A stretch of 6,638 nt of DNA from DUAL01 sp964452095 (GCA_964452095.1 CAYVKX010000098.1:1-6638); one strand, 5' to 3'. Shown: positions 1 through 6,337, numbered from the stretch's first letter. Program-made: numbers and translations. Notes: a model not told the origin generated them from the letters alone.

Positions 1-58
1 AGCTTGATAATAATATTGCTGCAATTAAAATGGGTAATAATTTGTACATTTTTTTCAT
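1..58 (-). CDS. Exported protein, probable lipoprotein, N-terminus only (runs off left edge)
   Basis: An ATG at 58-56 opens a minus-strand frame that stays open to the window edge, giving 19 codons. The peptide begins MKKMYKLLPI and ends AAILLSS. It has a Lys-rich n-region followed by an uninterrupted hydrophobic core, the form of a Sec signal peptide. The next codon begins with T (complement of base 1). A Cys (TGT/TGC) there would complete a lipobox of the LLSSC type, the same one seen in the lipoprotein at 2471-3352. The start lies 19 bases after the stop of the beta-barrel gene on the same strand, so the two are probably co-transcribed. The mature protein is outside the window and its function cannot be stated. 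The signal-peptide reading is fairly secure; the lipoprotein reading is inference. Confidence 0.7.
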   Translation of the reverse strand, partial: MKKMYKLLPILIAAILLSS

Positions 59-77
59 AATAATTTGTTTTAGTTAG

Positions 78-629
78 TTATTTTTTTTCAATTTCTTTTT
101 TATCATCAGTAGATTTTACACCAAAAGCATATGATAATCCGAATTGCATTCCATTAAAATCATAATCACCACTTTTAATCATGTTGTAATTAAATCCTAA
201 CGAGATAGCAGAAGTAACTTGATAGCTTAAACCAAGGTTAATTCCGAATTCATTAGCTGAACCATCTACGGCATCTGTACTTCCCTCCTCTGCAACTCCT
301 ATAGCATTTGCATCATAAGTTGAATCAGAAATCATATAAAGACCCATTCCTAAATTAGCAGAAAGTTTATTTGTAATTCCATAATTCAAATCTGCTTTCA
401 TAGGAACAACACCAAAGCCCATTCCATAACCAACAGAACCTACTAAGTTCATCTTTTCAGATAAATTGTGTGTGTAGTTTACTGCAATAATTGTTGATCC
501 TGTAGTTTCAGAATTCTCAATCATTGTACCATTCCACATTGCATAATCTAAACTTGCACCTAAACCTTGCCCAAACATTGTTGTAGTTACTAAAATAGCA
601 ACAACAATTAAACTGTAAATTTTTTTCAT
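78..629 (-). CDS. Small outer-membrane beta-barrel protein (porin-like), function unknown
   Basis: This is a 183-residue exported protein. Residues 1-20 form a Sec signal peptide (MKKIYSLIVVAILV core), with likely cleavage in MFG|QG just before Gln21, a common Bacteroidota pattern. The mature part is made of Gly- and aromatic-rich alternating stretches suited to amphipathic beta strands: about 45-55, 60-72, 76-84, 89-100, 127-137, 140-150 and 158-169. That fits a small, roughly eight-stranded barrel in the outer membrane. A less regular acidic, small-residue segment (about 101-125) could be an extracellular loop. The last strand ends in SYAF, as outer-membrane barrels often do, but a charged tail of about 14 residues (VKSTDDKKEIEKK) follows, which is atypical. 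There are no cysteines. I cannot assign a ligand or named family. It lies downstream of pcm on the same strand, with its own putative promoter, and just upstream of the truncated exported-protein gene. Confidence 0.75.
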   Translation of the reverse strand: MKKIYSLIVVAILVTTTMFGQGLGASLDYAMWNGTMIENSETTGSTIIAVNYTHNLSEKMNLVGSVGYGMGFGVVPMKADLNYGITNKLSANLGMGLYMISDSTYDANAIGVAEEGSTDAVDGSANEFGINLGLSYQVTSAISLGFNYNMIKSGDYDFNGMQFGLSYAFGVKSTDDKKEIEKK

Positions 630-657
630 AATTTAAAATGATTTGATTAATAATATG

Positions 658-665
658 CAAAAATA
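658..665 (-). promoter_or_regulatory. Putative -7 element for the beta-barrel gene
   Basis: Read on the minus strand, this is TATTTTTG, a full match to the Bacteroidota sigma-ABfr -7 consensus TAnnTTTG. It lies 28 bases upstream of the ATG at 629. A TTG (683-681) sits 15 bases further upstream, slightly closer than the usual spacing of about 17-23, so the -33 part is weak. Transcription would start around 650, giving a short AT-rich leader. The motif is common by chance in AT-rich DNA. Confidence 0.5.
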
Positions 666-691
666 AAAAAATATCAATAACAACATCTCTC

Positions 692-756
692 CATTGCTAC
701 ATTTTTACATTTTACTCATCAGCACATCATTAAATTAGCACATTAATACATTATCT
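692..756. repeat. Degenerate 8-bp-period array (CATTAGCA-like units)
   Basis: Eight consecutive units of about 8 bp can be laid out on the plus strand: CATTGCTA (692), CATTTTTA (700), CATTTTAC (708), CATCAGCA (717, after a one-base slip), CATCATTA (725), AATTAGCA (733), CATTAATA (741) and CATTATCT (749). The consensus is roughly CATTA-G/A-C/T-A. The array fills most of the spacer between the pcm stop codon (772) and the promoter of the beta-barrel gene, so it begins 16 bases beyond the pcm 3' end. No hairpin or reading frame explains it. The unit layout is read directly. I recall similar short-period low-complexity spacers in other Bacteroidota genomes but could not check. Confidence 0.65.
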
Positions 757-771
757 TTTCTATCTACTGAA

Positions 772-1422
772 TTAGCTTCCATAATTCTTATCATTTAGCA
801 TAGGAACAAATGAAAAATTCCCATGTGTTGTTATTCTAGTCTCTGTTGCTGACAATTTTTCTATTAAGTGCATCACTTGCACATCACCTTCTCCGATTGG
901 TGCTACCATCTTCCCTCCTACTTTTAATTGAGCAAGCAAATCTTCAAGTATTTCTGGAGCTCCACAAGTAACAATTATCTTATCAAAAGGGGAAAACTTA
1001 GGTAAGCCCTTATAGCCATCTCCATAAAAAAACTGACATTTATAACCAATTTTTGGCAGAAACGATTTTGTTTTTTTGTAGAGTTCTTGTTGCCTTTCTA
1101 TGGTGTAAACTTTTGCTTCCAATGCAATAAGCACTGCCGCTTGATAGCCAGAACCGGTTCCTATTTCTAATACTTTTTCATACGGTTTTATATCCAAAAG
1201 TTCAGTTTGCCGAGCTACAGTAAATGGCTGAGAAATGGTCTGCCCCGCACCAATTGGAAAGGCCTTATCCTCATAAGCAAAATTAATAAATGCATTATCC
1301 ATAAAAAGGTGTCTTGGAATTTTACCGATAGCCGACAAAACCGCCTCATCCTTTATTCCTTTCTCTCTGATTATTTCTACAAGTTTTCTTCTTAAACCTT
1401 GATGTTTGAATGTGTCTTGCAT
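772..1422 (-). CDS. pcm: Protein-L-isoaspartate O-methyltransferase
   Basis: This cytoplasmic repair enzyme (EC 2.1.1.77) transfers a methyl group from S-adenosylmethionine to L-isoaspartyl residues formed by ageing of Asn/Asp. The methyl ester then cyclises and largely reverts to normal aspartyl linkage. At 216 residues it has the family's usual length. The hallmark PIGAGQTISQP segment is at 56-66. SAM-binding motif I (VLEIGTGSGYQ) is at 84-94, the acidic end of strand 2 (VYTIER, Glu109) follows, then GDG at 134-136, the strand-4 region FDKIIVTCGAPEI (146-158), and LKVGGKMVAPIG (166-177). The C-terminal FSFVPM (203-208) also fits the family. The ATG at 1422 sits where family members start. 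The gene is divergent from the oxidoreductase at 1494, with a 71-bp spacer; I found no convincing promoter on its own side. No key motif is missing. Confidence 0.95.
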   Translation of the reverse strand: MQDTFKHQGLRRKLVEIIREKGIKDEAVLSAIGKIPRHLFMDNAFINFAYEDKAFPIGAGQTISQPFTVARQTELLDIKPYEKVLEIGTGSGYQAAVLIALEAKVYTIERQQELYKKTKSFLPKIGYKCQFFYGDGYKGLPKFSPFDKIIVTCGAPEILEDLLAQLKVGGKMVAPIGEGDVQVMHLIEKLSATETRITTHGNFSFVPMLNDKNYGS

Positions 1423-1439
1423 TTATTTTATCTGCTTAA

Positions 1440-1469
1440 TTGTTTTTCGCTATAAATATTTTATTTTCG
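1440..1469 (+). promoter_or_regulatory. Putative promoter of the oxidoreductase-lipoprotein-transferase operon
   Basis: TTG at 1440-1442 is followed after 19 bases by TATTTTCG at 1462-1469, one mismatch from the Bacteroidota -7 consensus TAnnTTTG and within the usual spacing to the -33 TTG. Transcription would begin around 1475, leaving a leader of about 20 bases before the ATG at 1494. It lies in the divergent spacer with pcm. It is assigned by motif only. Confidence 0.5.
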
Positions 1470-1493
1470 CCAATGAAACTATAATACAAAAGA

Positions 1494-2459
1494 ATGATAA
1501 AAATAGGCGTAATTGGTGCTGGGCATTTAGGAAAAATACACATTCGTTTGTTGAAAGAAATCCAAGAATTGCAGCTTATTGGATTCTTTGATTCTGATAA
1601 GAAAATTGCCAAAAATATAGCTTCTGAATTTGGAATTGCAGCATTTAATTCTGCTAAAGATTTAATAGATAAATGTGATGCTATTGATGTAGTTACTCCC
1701 ACCAAATTTCATTTTGAATACGCCAAATTGGTTTTAGAAAAAGGCAAACATTTGTTTGTAGAAAAACCTATAACCGCTACCATTAATCAAGCACAAGATT
1801 TACTTGATTTATCAAAAGATAAAGAAATGAAAATTCAAGTAGGACATGTAGAAAGATTCAATCCTGCTTTTACTGCAATTAAGAAGGATTGCAACAATCC
1901 AATGTTTATTGAAGCCCACCGATTAGCAGAATTTAACCCAAGAGGAACGGATGTGCCGGTAGTACACGATTTGATGATTCACGATATTGATATTATACTG
2001 AAAATTGTGAATTCTGATGTAAAGCAAATAAATGCAAGTGGTGTATCTATTATTAGCGACACCCCAGATATTGCAAATGCTAGAATTGAATTTGAAAATG
2101 GCTGTGTTGCAAACTTAACGGCAAGCAGAATATCATTTAAGAACATGCGAAAAACCAGAATCTTTCAAAAAGATGCCTATATTGCTGTTGATTTTCTAGA
2201 GAAAAAAGCGGAACTTATCAAAATGAGTGATGCGGAAAATACAGACGATCCTTTTGCTTTAATTATTGATCCTGGAAAAGGCAAAACAAAAAAACAAATT
2301 AGGTTTGAAAGCCCAAAAACAAATGAAAATAATGCCATAAAAGATGAACTTACATCCTTTTATCAATCAATAAAAAACGATACAAATACGATTGTAACTA
2401 TTCAAGATGCTTGCAATGCACTAAAAGTTGCTGAGCAAATTGCTGAGCAAATAAAATAA
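1494..2459 (+). CDS. Gfo/Idh/MocA-family NAD(P)-dependent oxidoreductase, probably on a (nucleotide) sugar
   Basis: This is a 321-residue two-domain oxidoreductase. The N-terminal Rossmann fold has GAGHLG at 8-13 and Asp33 at the end of strand 2, which favours NAD over NADP. The family EKP motif (Glu90-Lys91-Pro92, in LFVEKPIT) supplies the usual active-site Lys. GHVERFNPAF (117-126) opens the substrate domain, and HDLMIHDID (158-166) carries the Asp159-xxx-His163 pair typical of the catalytic region. The GHxERFNPA variant is, as I recall, found in a subgroup that includes UDP-GlcNAc 3-dehydrogenases (GnnA-like). That makes a nucleotide-sugar substrate plausible but unproven; no partner aminotransferase is in the window. 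It is the first gene of a plus-strand run: 11 bases to the lipoprotein gene, then a glycosylphosphotransferase. The C-terminus carries a small AEQI duplication from a repeated GCTGAGCAAAT. The family call is secure; the substrate is inference. Confidence 0.9.
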   Translation: MIKIGVIGAGHLGKIHIRLLKEIQELQLIGFFDSDKKIAKNIASEFGIAAFNSAKDLIDKCDAIDVVTPTKFHFEYAKLVLEKGKHLFVEKPITATINQAQDLLDLSKDKEMKIQVGHVERFNPAFTAIKKDCNNPMFIEAHRLAEFNPRGTDVPVVHDLMIHDIDIILKIVNSDVKQINASGVSIISDTPDIANARIEFENGCVANLTASRISFKNMRKTRIFQKDAYIAVDFLEKKAELIKMSDAENTDDPFALIIDPGKGKTKKQIRFESPKTNENNAIKDELTSFYQSIKNDTNTIVTIQDACNALKVAEQIAEQIK

Positions 2460-2470
2460 AGAATAAAAAG

Positions 2471-3352
2471 ATGCGTTTGAAAAAGCACAAAGCCATTATG
2501 AAGCAATTTTTTCCATTTATTTTCTTAACCATTTTTCTCTTATCTTCTTGCGAAAAACTAACTATCTACGACTCTTATGATGGCGTTCCCTCTTACATTA
2601 GCATTCCAGCTGTGGAGCTAAACACACAAACAAATCAAGGAAGTGATTCGCATAAAATTACAGATGTTTGGGTTTATTTTGATAACGATTTGCAAGGAAT
2701 TTATCCGCTACCCGCTACATTTCCTGTGCTTTTAGAAGGCAAACAAAACATCAGTATAAAAGCAGGAATAAAAAATAATGGCATTGCAGCCACTAGAGTA
2801 AGATACCCTTTTTATGATTACTTTACAAATGAAATAATGCTCACCAAAGATAGCACTACCATTATTACTCCCACCTTTAATTATATCGAAAATCTAGATT
2901 TTATTATAGAAGATTTTGAAGGGGCAGGAAGTATATTTTCAACCACCAACAATAGCGATACTTCCTTTTTCCAAACTACCGATACAGTATTGGAAGGAGC
3001 AAAATCTGGGGCAGCACATTTACTTGCCCCTGATCTTACTTTTGAGATTGCAACTGATGAAATAACAAGCTTTCCAACAGACGCATCCCCTATTTATCTG
3101 GAACTTAATTATAAATGTAATACGGCTTTTATAGTGGGGATATTTGCCAATTATCCGCAAACAGTTACTACTACTTCCATAGTTACTATTAATGCAAAAA
3201 ATAAATGGAATAAAATTTATATCGACCTAACTGGGGCGATAAACAATACGCCAAGTGCAACTAGTCATAAGGTGTTTATTTCTATGAGGCGTGATGTAAA
3301 TAGCACTGAATTAGCAGAATTGTATTTAGATAATTTTAAAATTATTTACTAG
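2471..3352 (+). CDS. Lipoprotein with C-terminal beta-rich (carbohydrate-binding-like) domain, function unknown
   Basis: A 293-residue product is predicted from the ATG at 2471. A second in-frame ATG at 2498 (residue 10) gives a more typical signal peptide, starting MKQFFPFIF. Either way the hydrophobic stretch ends in the lipobox LLSSC, with Cys27 as the lipidated residue, and Glu-Lys follows rather than an obvious retention signal. Residues about 40-110 look like a first beta-rich domain (DVWVYFDNDLQGIYPLP and a following ISIKAGIKNNG strand). Residues about 147-293 look like a beta-sandwich: it starts DFEGAGSIF, has EGAKSGAAHL in the middle, and ends AELYLDNFKIIY, an ending common in galactose-binding or CBM-like jelly rolls. 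I do not recognise a named family. It sits 11 bases after the oxidoreductase and overlaps the glycosylphosphotransferase start by one base, which suggests a role at the envelope linked to that glycan pathway. Confidence 0.8.
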   Translation: MRLKKHKAIMKQFFPFIFLTIFLLSSCEKLTIYDSYDGVPSYISIPAVELNTQTNQGSDSHKITDVWVYFDNDLQGIYPLPATFPVLLEGKQNISIKAGIKNNGIAATRVRYPFYDYFTNEIMLTKDSTTIITPTFNYIENLDFIIEDFEGAGSIFSTTNNSDTSFFQTTDTVLEGAKSGAAHLLAPDLTFEIATDEITSFPTDASPIYLELNYKCNTAFIVGIFANYPQTVTTTSIVTINAKNKWNKIYIDLTGAINNTPSATSHKVFISMRRDVNSTELAELYLDNFKIIY

Positions 3353-4749
3353 TGAATAAAAATTCTCAAATAGTAAAATACCTGTTTTTCGATTTATTGT
3401 CTGCTGTGCTTTCTTGGACTTTATTTTTTAGTTATCGAAAAGTTTTTATTGAAGAAATGTCTATTGAATTCACTCCAAAATTTTATATTGGAATTGTAGT
3501 AATTCCTCTTTTCTGGATTGCTTTGTACGTCATTACAGGAACTTACAAAAACATATACAGAAAATCTAGATTAAAGGAATTTTCCCAAACTTTTACCATC
3601 ACTTTAATTGGAACAATCATCATATTTTTTGTTGCTCTTTTAGATGATTACATTGATAATTACCAAACTTATTACAGCTTGTTTGTAGTGCTATTTTGTG
3701 CTCATTTACTTTGCACTTCTTTTTTCAGGTTTTTACTCACCACTATTACTGCTCTAAAAGTTCATCAAAAGAAAATCCGTTTTAACACCCTGATTATTGG
3801 AAGCAATAATAAGGCGGTAGAAATGTACAAAGAATTAGAAAATGAGAAACTATCGAGTGGCTACAATTTTATAGGATTTATTTGTGTAGAGGAAAAAGAA
3901 AAATACTTGTTGAGCGAGTTTATTCCAAAAATGGGAGTTCTATCAGACATTAAACAATTGATAAAAGAACATAATATTGAAGATGTAATTATTGCTGTGG
4001 AAAGCACTGAACATCATAAAATTGAGGAAATAATTGACCTTTTGGAAGGAACAGAAGTTTATTTAAAAATGTTGCCGGATATGTGCGATATTATTTCTGG
4101 AAAGGTAAAAATGAGTACTATTTTTGGTACAGCACTTATTGAGGTTGAGCATGACTTGATGCCAACTTGGCATTGGTTCTTAAAACGATTCTTTGATGTA
4201 AGTATTTCTTTATTTATCATTATTTTACTTCTTCCATTGTATTTAATAACTGCTATTTTAGTAAAACTTTCTTCCTCTGGAAAAATATTTTTTAAGCAAG
4301 AAAGAGTAGGATTACAAGGGAAAAAGTTCAATATTATAAAGTTTCGTTCTATGTACGAAAATGCAGAAACTAATGGGCCTCAACTTTCCTCTGATAATGA
4401 TAAAAGGATTACTCCTTGGGGAAAAATAATGAGAAAAATAAGGTTAGATGAACTCCCTCAGTTTTACAATGTATTGATTGGTGAAATGTCGATTGTCGGC
4501 CCCAGACCTGAACGACAACACTTTATTGATTTGATTGCAGAAAAGGCACCTCATTATCATCATCTGCATAAAGTAAAACCAGGAATTACATCCTGGGGAA
4601 TGGTGAAATTTGGCTATGCCGAAAATGTAGATGAAATGATAGAAAGAATGAAATACGACATATTATATATAGAAAATATATCCTTTACTTTGGACCTTAA
4701 AATTTTGATTTATACAGTACTGATAGTTCTGCAAGGAAGAGGAAAATAA
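3352..4749 (+). CDS. Exopolysaccharide-type polyprenyl glycosylphosphotransferase (WcaJ/WbaP-like)
   Basis: This 465-residue inner-membrane enzyme would transfer a sugar-1-phosphate from a nucleotide sugar to undecaprenyl phosphate, the first membrane step in making a surface polysaccharide or similar glycan. Four N-terminal membrane segments (about 8-27, 43-63, 80-97, 105-130) precede a Rossmann-like domain starting near FNTLIIGSNNKA (144-155). The C-terminal bacterial sugar transferase domain begins at KRFFDV (278-283), then a hydrophobic segment with Pro295, FFKQERVG (313-320), KFRSM (330-334), RLDELPQ with the Asp376-Glu377 catalytic dyad, VGPRPER (392-398) and KPGITSWG (419-426). The start is GTG, overlapping the preceding TAG as TAGTG. 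No ATG occurs before residue 36, and GTG is needed to include the first membrane helix, so this start is well supported. The overlap implies translational coupling to the lipoprotein. The sugar is not predictable. Confidence 0.92.
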   Translation: MNKNSQIVKYLFFDLLSAVLSWTLFFSYRKVFIEEMSIEFTPKFYIGIVVIPLFWIALYVITGTYKNIYRKSRLKEFSQTFTITLIGTIIIFFVALLDDYIDNYQTYYSLFVVLFCAHLLCTSFFRFLLTTITALKVHQKKIRFNTLIIGSNNKAVEMYKELENEKLSSGYNFIGFICVEEKEKYLLSEFIPKMGVLSDIKQLIKEHNIEDVIIAVESTEHHKIEEIIDLLEGTEVYLKMLPDMCDIISGKVKMSTIFGTALIEVEHDLMPTWHWFLKRFFDVSISLFIIILLLPLYLITAILVKLSSSGKIFFKQERVGLQGKKFNIIKFRSMYENAETNGPQLSSDNDKRITPWGKIMRKIRLDELPQFYNVLIGEMSIVGPRPERQHFIDLIAEKAPHYHHLHKVKPGITSWGMVKFGYAENVDEMIERMKYDILYIENISFTLDLKILIYTVLIVLQGRGK

Positions 4750-4783
4750 TTTAATGAGTTAATTTGATGATGAAAATACAGAA

Positions 4784-4905
4784 TTCAGTAGTCAGTAAAA
4801 AGTAGGTAGTCCACATAGAACAGAACAAAGAACAAAGAGAAAAGGAAGTAACGACTGAAATAAGAACCAGCTACTAGCAAAAAGCCAATAACTAATAGCA
4901 AAACC
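4784..4905. repeat. Degenerate 7-bp-period array in the spacer before 3-hydroxybutyryl-CoA dehydrogenase
   Basis: The spacer divides into about 17 near-heptamers on the plus strand. They include TTCAGTA (4784), GTCAGTA (4791), AAAAGTA (4798), GGTAGTC (4805), CACATAG (4812), a 5-base AACAG, AACAAAG twice (4824, 4831), AGAAAAG (4838), GAAGTAA (4845), CGACTGA (4852), then after a 5-base slip GAACCAG (4864), CTACTAG (4871), CAAAAAG (4878), CCAATAA (4885), CTAATAG (4892) and CAAAACC (4899). Three sub-flavours occur in blocks (AGTCAGTA, AACAAAG, ACTAGCAA), which suggests successive local expansions. The strand is T-poor, so a transcript through it would be largely unstructured. It begins 34 bases after the transferase stop and ends 11 bases before the next ATG. 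The frame it opens on the opposite strand is a low-complexity artefact. Confidence 0.65.
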
Positions 4906-4916
4906 AAAATAAAAAA

Positions 4917-5804
4917 ATGAAAAACATAAGCGTAATAGGAGCAGGAACAATGGGAAATGGAATTGCCCACACTTTTGCTCAAAAAGATTTTAATGTAAGT
5001 TTAGTAGATATTTCGGCAGAGGCACTTGCAAAAGCCATTGCTACCATAGAAAAGAATCTAGATAGAATGGTGAAAAAAGAAAAAATTAGTAAGGAAGAAA
5101 AGATGCAGACTCTCTCTAACCTAACTACTTACACCGACATTCCTGAGGGAGTGAAAAATGCTGATTTGGTAGTAGAAGCAGCCACCGAAAATGTAGATTT
5201 GAAACTCAAAATATTTAAGCAATTGGACGAGATTTGTAATACTAATACTATTTTGGCGAGTAACACTTCCTCTATTTCTATAACAGAAATTGCAGCAGTT
5301 ACTAATAGGGCAGAAAAAGTAATTGGAATGCACTTTATGAACCCTGTGCCGATTATGAAATTAGTAGAAGTAATTAGAGGAAAAGAAACCTCTGATAATG
5401 TAACTTCCTTAATAATGCAGATGAGTAAAGATTTAGGAAAAATACCAGTGGAAGTGAATGATGCACCAGGTTTTGTTGCAAATAGAATTTTGATGCCAAT
5501 GATTAATGAGGCAATTTACACATTGCACGAAAATGTATCATCAGTAGAAGGGATTGATACAGTAATGATACTTGGAATGTCGCACCCAATGGGACCTTTG
5601 CATTTGGCTGATTTTATCGGTTTAGATGTTTGCCTTTCAATACTTGAAGTAATGCACAAAGGATTTGAAGATAAAAAATATACTCCTTGCCCATTGCTTA
5701 TCGATATGGTAAATAGTGGTAATTTGGGAGTAAAATCTGGAGTTGGGTTTTACGATTATTCTGATGGGACAAGCGACAAAAAGGTGGCAGAAAGGTTTCA
5801 GTAA
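4917..5804 (+). CDS. 3-hydroxybutyryl-CoA dehydrogenase (3-hydroxyacyl-CoA dehydrogenase family)
   Basis: A 295-residue cytoplasmic enzyme that interconverts 3-hydroxyacyl-CoA (typically 3-hydroxybutyryl-CoA) and the 3-ketoacyl-CoA with NAD(H), in fatty-acid oxidation, butyrate-type or phenylacetate-type pathways. The N-terminal Rossmann fold has IGAGTMGNG (7-15) and Asp31, favouring NAD. Aligning by spacing to the human mitochondrial enzyme (Ser137, His158, Glu170, Asn208) places Ser118 (SNTSS), His139 (GMHFMNPVP), Glu151 (VEVIRG) and Asn189 (VANR) exactly in register. The family signature DAPGFVANRILMP runs 182-194 and the C-terminal helical domain includes GMSHPMGPLHLADFIGLD (220-237). The single-domain length matches the Hbd/PaaH type. 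The ATG at 4917 is set by the glycine motif immediately after it. No promoter is obvious in the preceding repeat-filled spacer, so it may rely on read-through. No other beta-oxidation gene is in view. Confidence 0.93.
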   Translation: MKNISVIGAGTMGNGIAHTFAQKDFNVSLVDISAEALAKAIATIEKNLDRMVKKEKISKEEKMQTLSNLTTYTDIPEGVKNADLVVEAATENVDLKLKIFKQLDEICNTNTILASNTSSISITEIAAVTNRAEKVIGMHFMNPVPIMKLVEVIRGKETSDNVTSLIMQMSKDLGKIPVEVNDAPGFVANRILMPMINEAIYTLHENVSSVEGIDTVMILGMSHPMGPLHLADFIGLDVCLSILEVMHKGFEDKKYTPCPLLIDMVNSGNLGVKSGVGFYDYSDGTSDKKVAERFQ

Positions 5805-5854
5805 CTTTTCTTAAAATAAGAATAAAGAATTTAATTTACAATAGTATATTTTCA

Positions 5855-5862
5855 TAGTTTTG
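5855..5862 (+). promoter_or_regulatory. Putative -7 element of the ndk promoter
   Basis: TAGTTTTG matches the Bacteroidota TAnnTTTG consensus at every defined position and is followed by GCAGCC about where transcription should start (around 5868). The -33 partner is weak: TTTA at 5835-5838 is 16 bases upstream and lacks the G. The leader to the ATG at 5896 would be about 28 bases and A-rich, with no Shine-Dalgarno box. It gives ndk independent expression from the dehydrogenase 91 bases upstream. Confidence 0.6.
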
Positions 5863-5895
5863 CAGCCGTTTTAATAATCCTTAAAAAATACAAAA

Positions 5896-6312
5896 ATGAG
5901 TAACATAACTTTTACAATGATTAAGCCAGAGGCTGTAGCAGCTAATAATATTGGCGGTATCTTAAATATGATAGAAAAAGGTGGGTTTAGAATTGTAGCT
6001 ATGAAAAAAGTACAATTGTCTAAAGAAAGAGCTGGTGAATTCTATGCAGTTCACAAAGAAAGACCATTTTATGGAGAATTAGTGGAGTATATGAGTGGAG
6101 GACCAATTATTGCGGCCATCCTAGAAAAAGATAATGCTGTAGCTGATTTCAGAACATTAATTGGTGCAACTAATCCTGCTGATGCTGCTGAAGGAACTAT
6201 TAGAAAGATTTATGCAACCTCACTTTCAGAAAATGCTGTTCATGGTTCTGATTCTGATGAGAATGCTCGAATAGAAGCTGATTTCCATTTCTCAAATAAG
6301 GAAAGGTTTTAA
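5896..6312 (+). CDS. ndk: Nucleoside diphosphate kinase
   Basis: This 138-residue cytoplasmic enzyme (EC 2.7.4.6) passes the gamma phosphate of ATP to other (d)NDPs through a phosphohistidine, balancing nucleotide pools. Family marks are clear. TFTMIKPEAV opens the fold with Lys10 at the nucleotide site. ERPFYGELVEYMSGGPI (55-71) includes the conserved RPF and SGP motifs. GATNPADAAEGTIR (90-103) carries the conserved Arg, and NAVHGSDSDENA (113-124) contains the active-site His116 in the HGSDS signature. The length is normal for a bacterial NDK. Its own promoter element lies upstream and a strong hairpin terminator begins 26 bases after the stop, so it is probably monocistronic. Nothing is missing or unusual. 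Confidence 0.97.
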   Translation: MSNITFTMIKPEAVAANNIGGILNMIEKGGFRIVAMKKVQLSKERAGEFYAVHKERPFYGELVEYMSGGPIIAAILEKDNAVADFRTLIGATNPADAAEGTIRKIYATSLSENAVHGSDSDENARIEADFHFSNKERF

Positions 6313-6337
6313 TAGATAATTTTTTAGTTTATATTAA

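Noticed and set aside
1471..1493. Promoter for pcm on the minus strand (TAGTTTCA)
   Set aside because: It has two mismatches in the defined part of the -7 consensus and no suitably spaced TTG.
1207..1591. Plus-strand frames of about 60 codons at 1207-1395 and 1406-1591, and a minus-strand frame at 1436-1705
   Set aside because: They overlap pcm or the oxidoreductase in other frames, have no recognisable motifs and show out-of-frame composition. They are shadows of the real genes.
2426..2456. Direct repeat GCTGAGCAAAT at the 3' end of the oxidoreductase gene
   Set aside because: Two tandem copies encode a short AEQI duplication within an amphipathic helix; this is a trivial local duplication rather than a mobile or regulatory element.
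4059..4331. Minus-strand 90-codon frame inside the glycosylphosphotransferase gene
   Set aside because: It is antisense to a well-conserved region (end of the Rossmann domain and TM5) with no motif of its own.
4760..4766. TAATTTG as a -7 promoter element for the dehydrogenase gene
   Set aside because: It is one base short of TAnnTTTG, has no TTG at the right distance upstream, and lies 150 bases from the ATG.
4785..4982. Minus-strand 65-codon frame with a hydrophobic, Phe/Leu-rich translation
   Set aside because: Its hydrophobicity is the complement of the A-rich heptamer array, and it reads antisense into the conserved start of the dehydrogenase gene.
5121..5333. Minus-strand 70-codon Cys-rich frame
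   Set aside because: It is antisense to the catalytic region of the dehydrogenase; the Cys pattern comes from the complementary codons.
5808..5822. TTCTTA-AAA-TAAGAA hairpin after the dehydrogenase as a terminator
   Set aside because: The stem is six base pairs with one GC pair and is not followed by a T-run.
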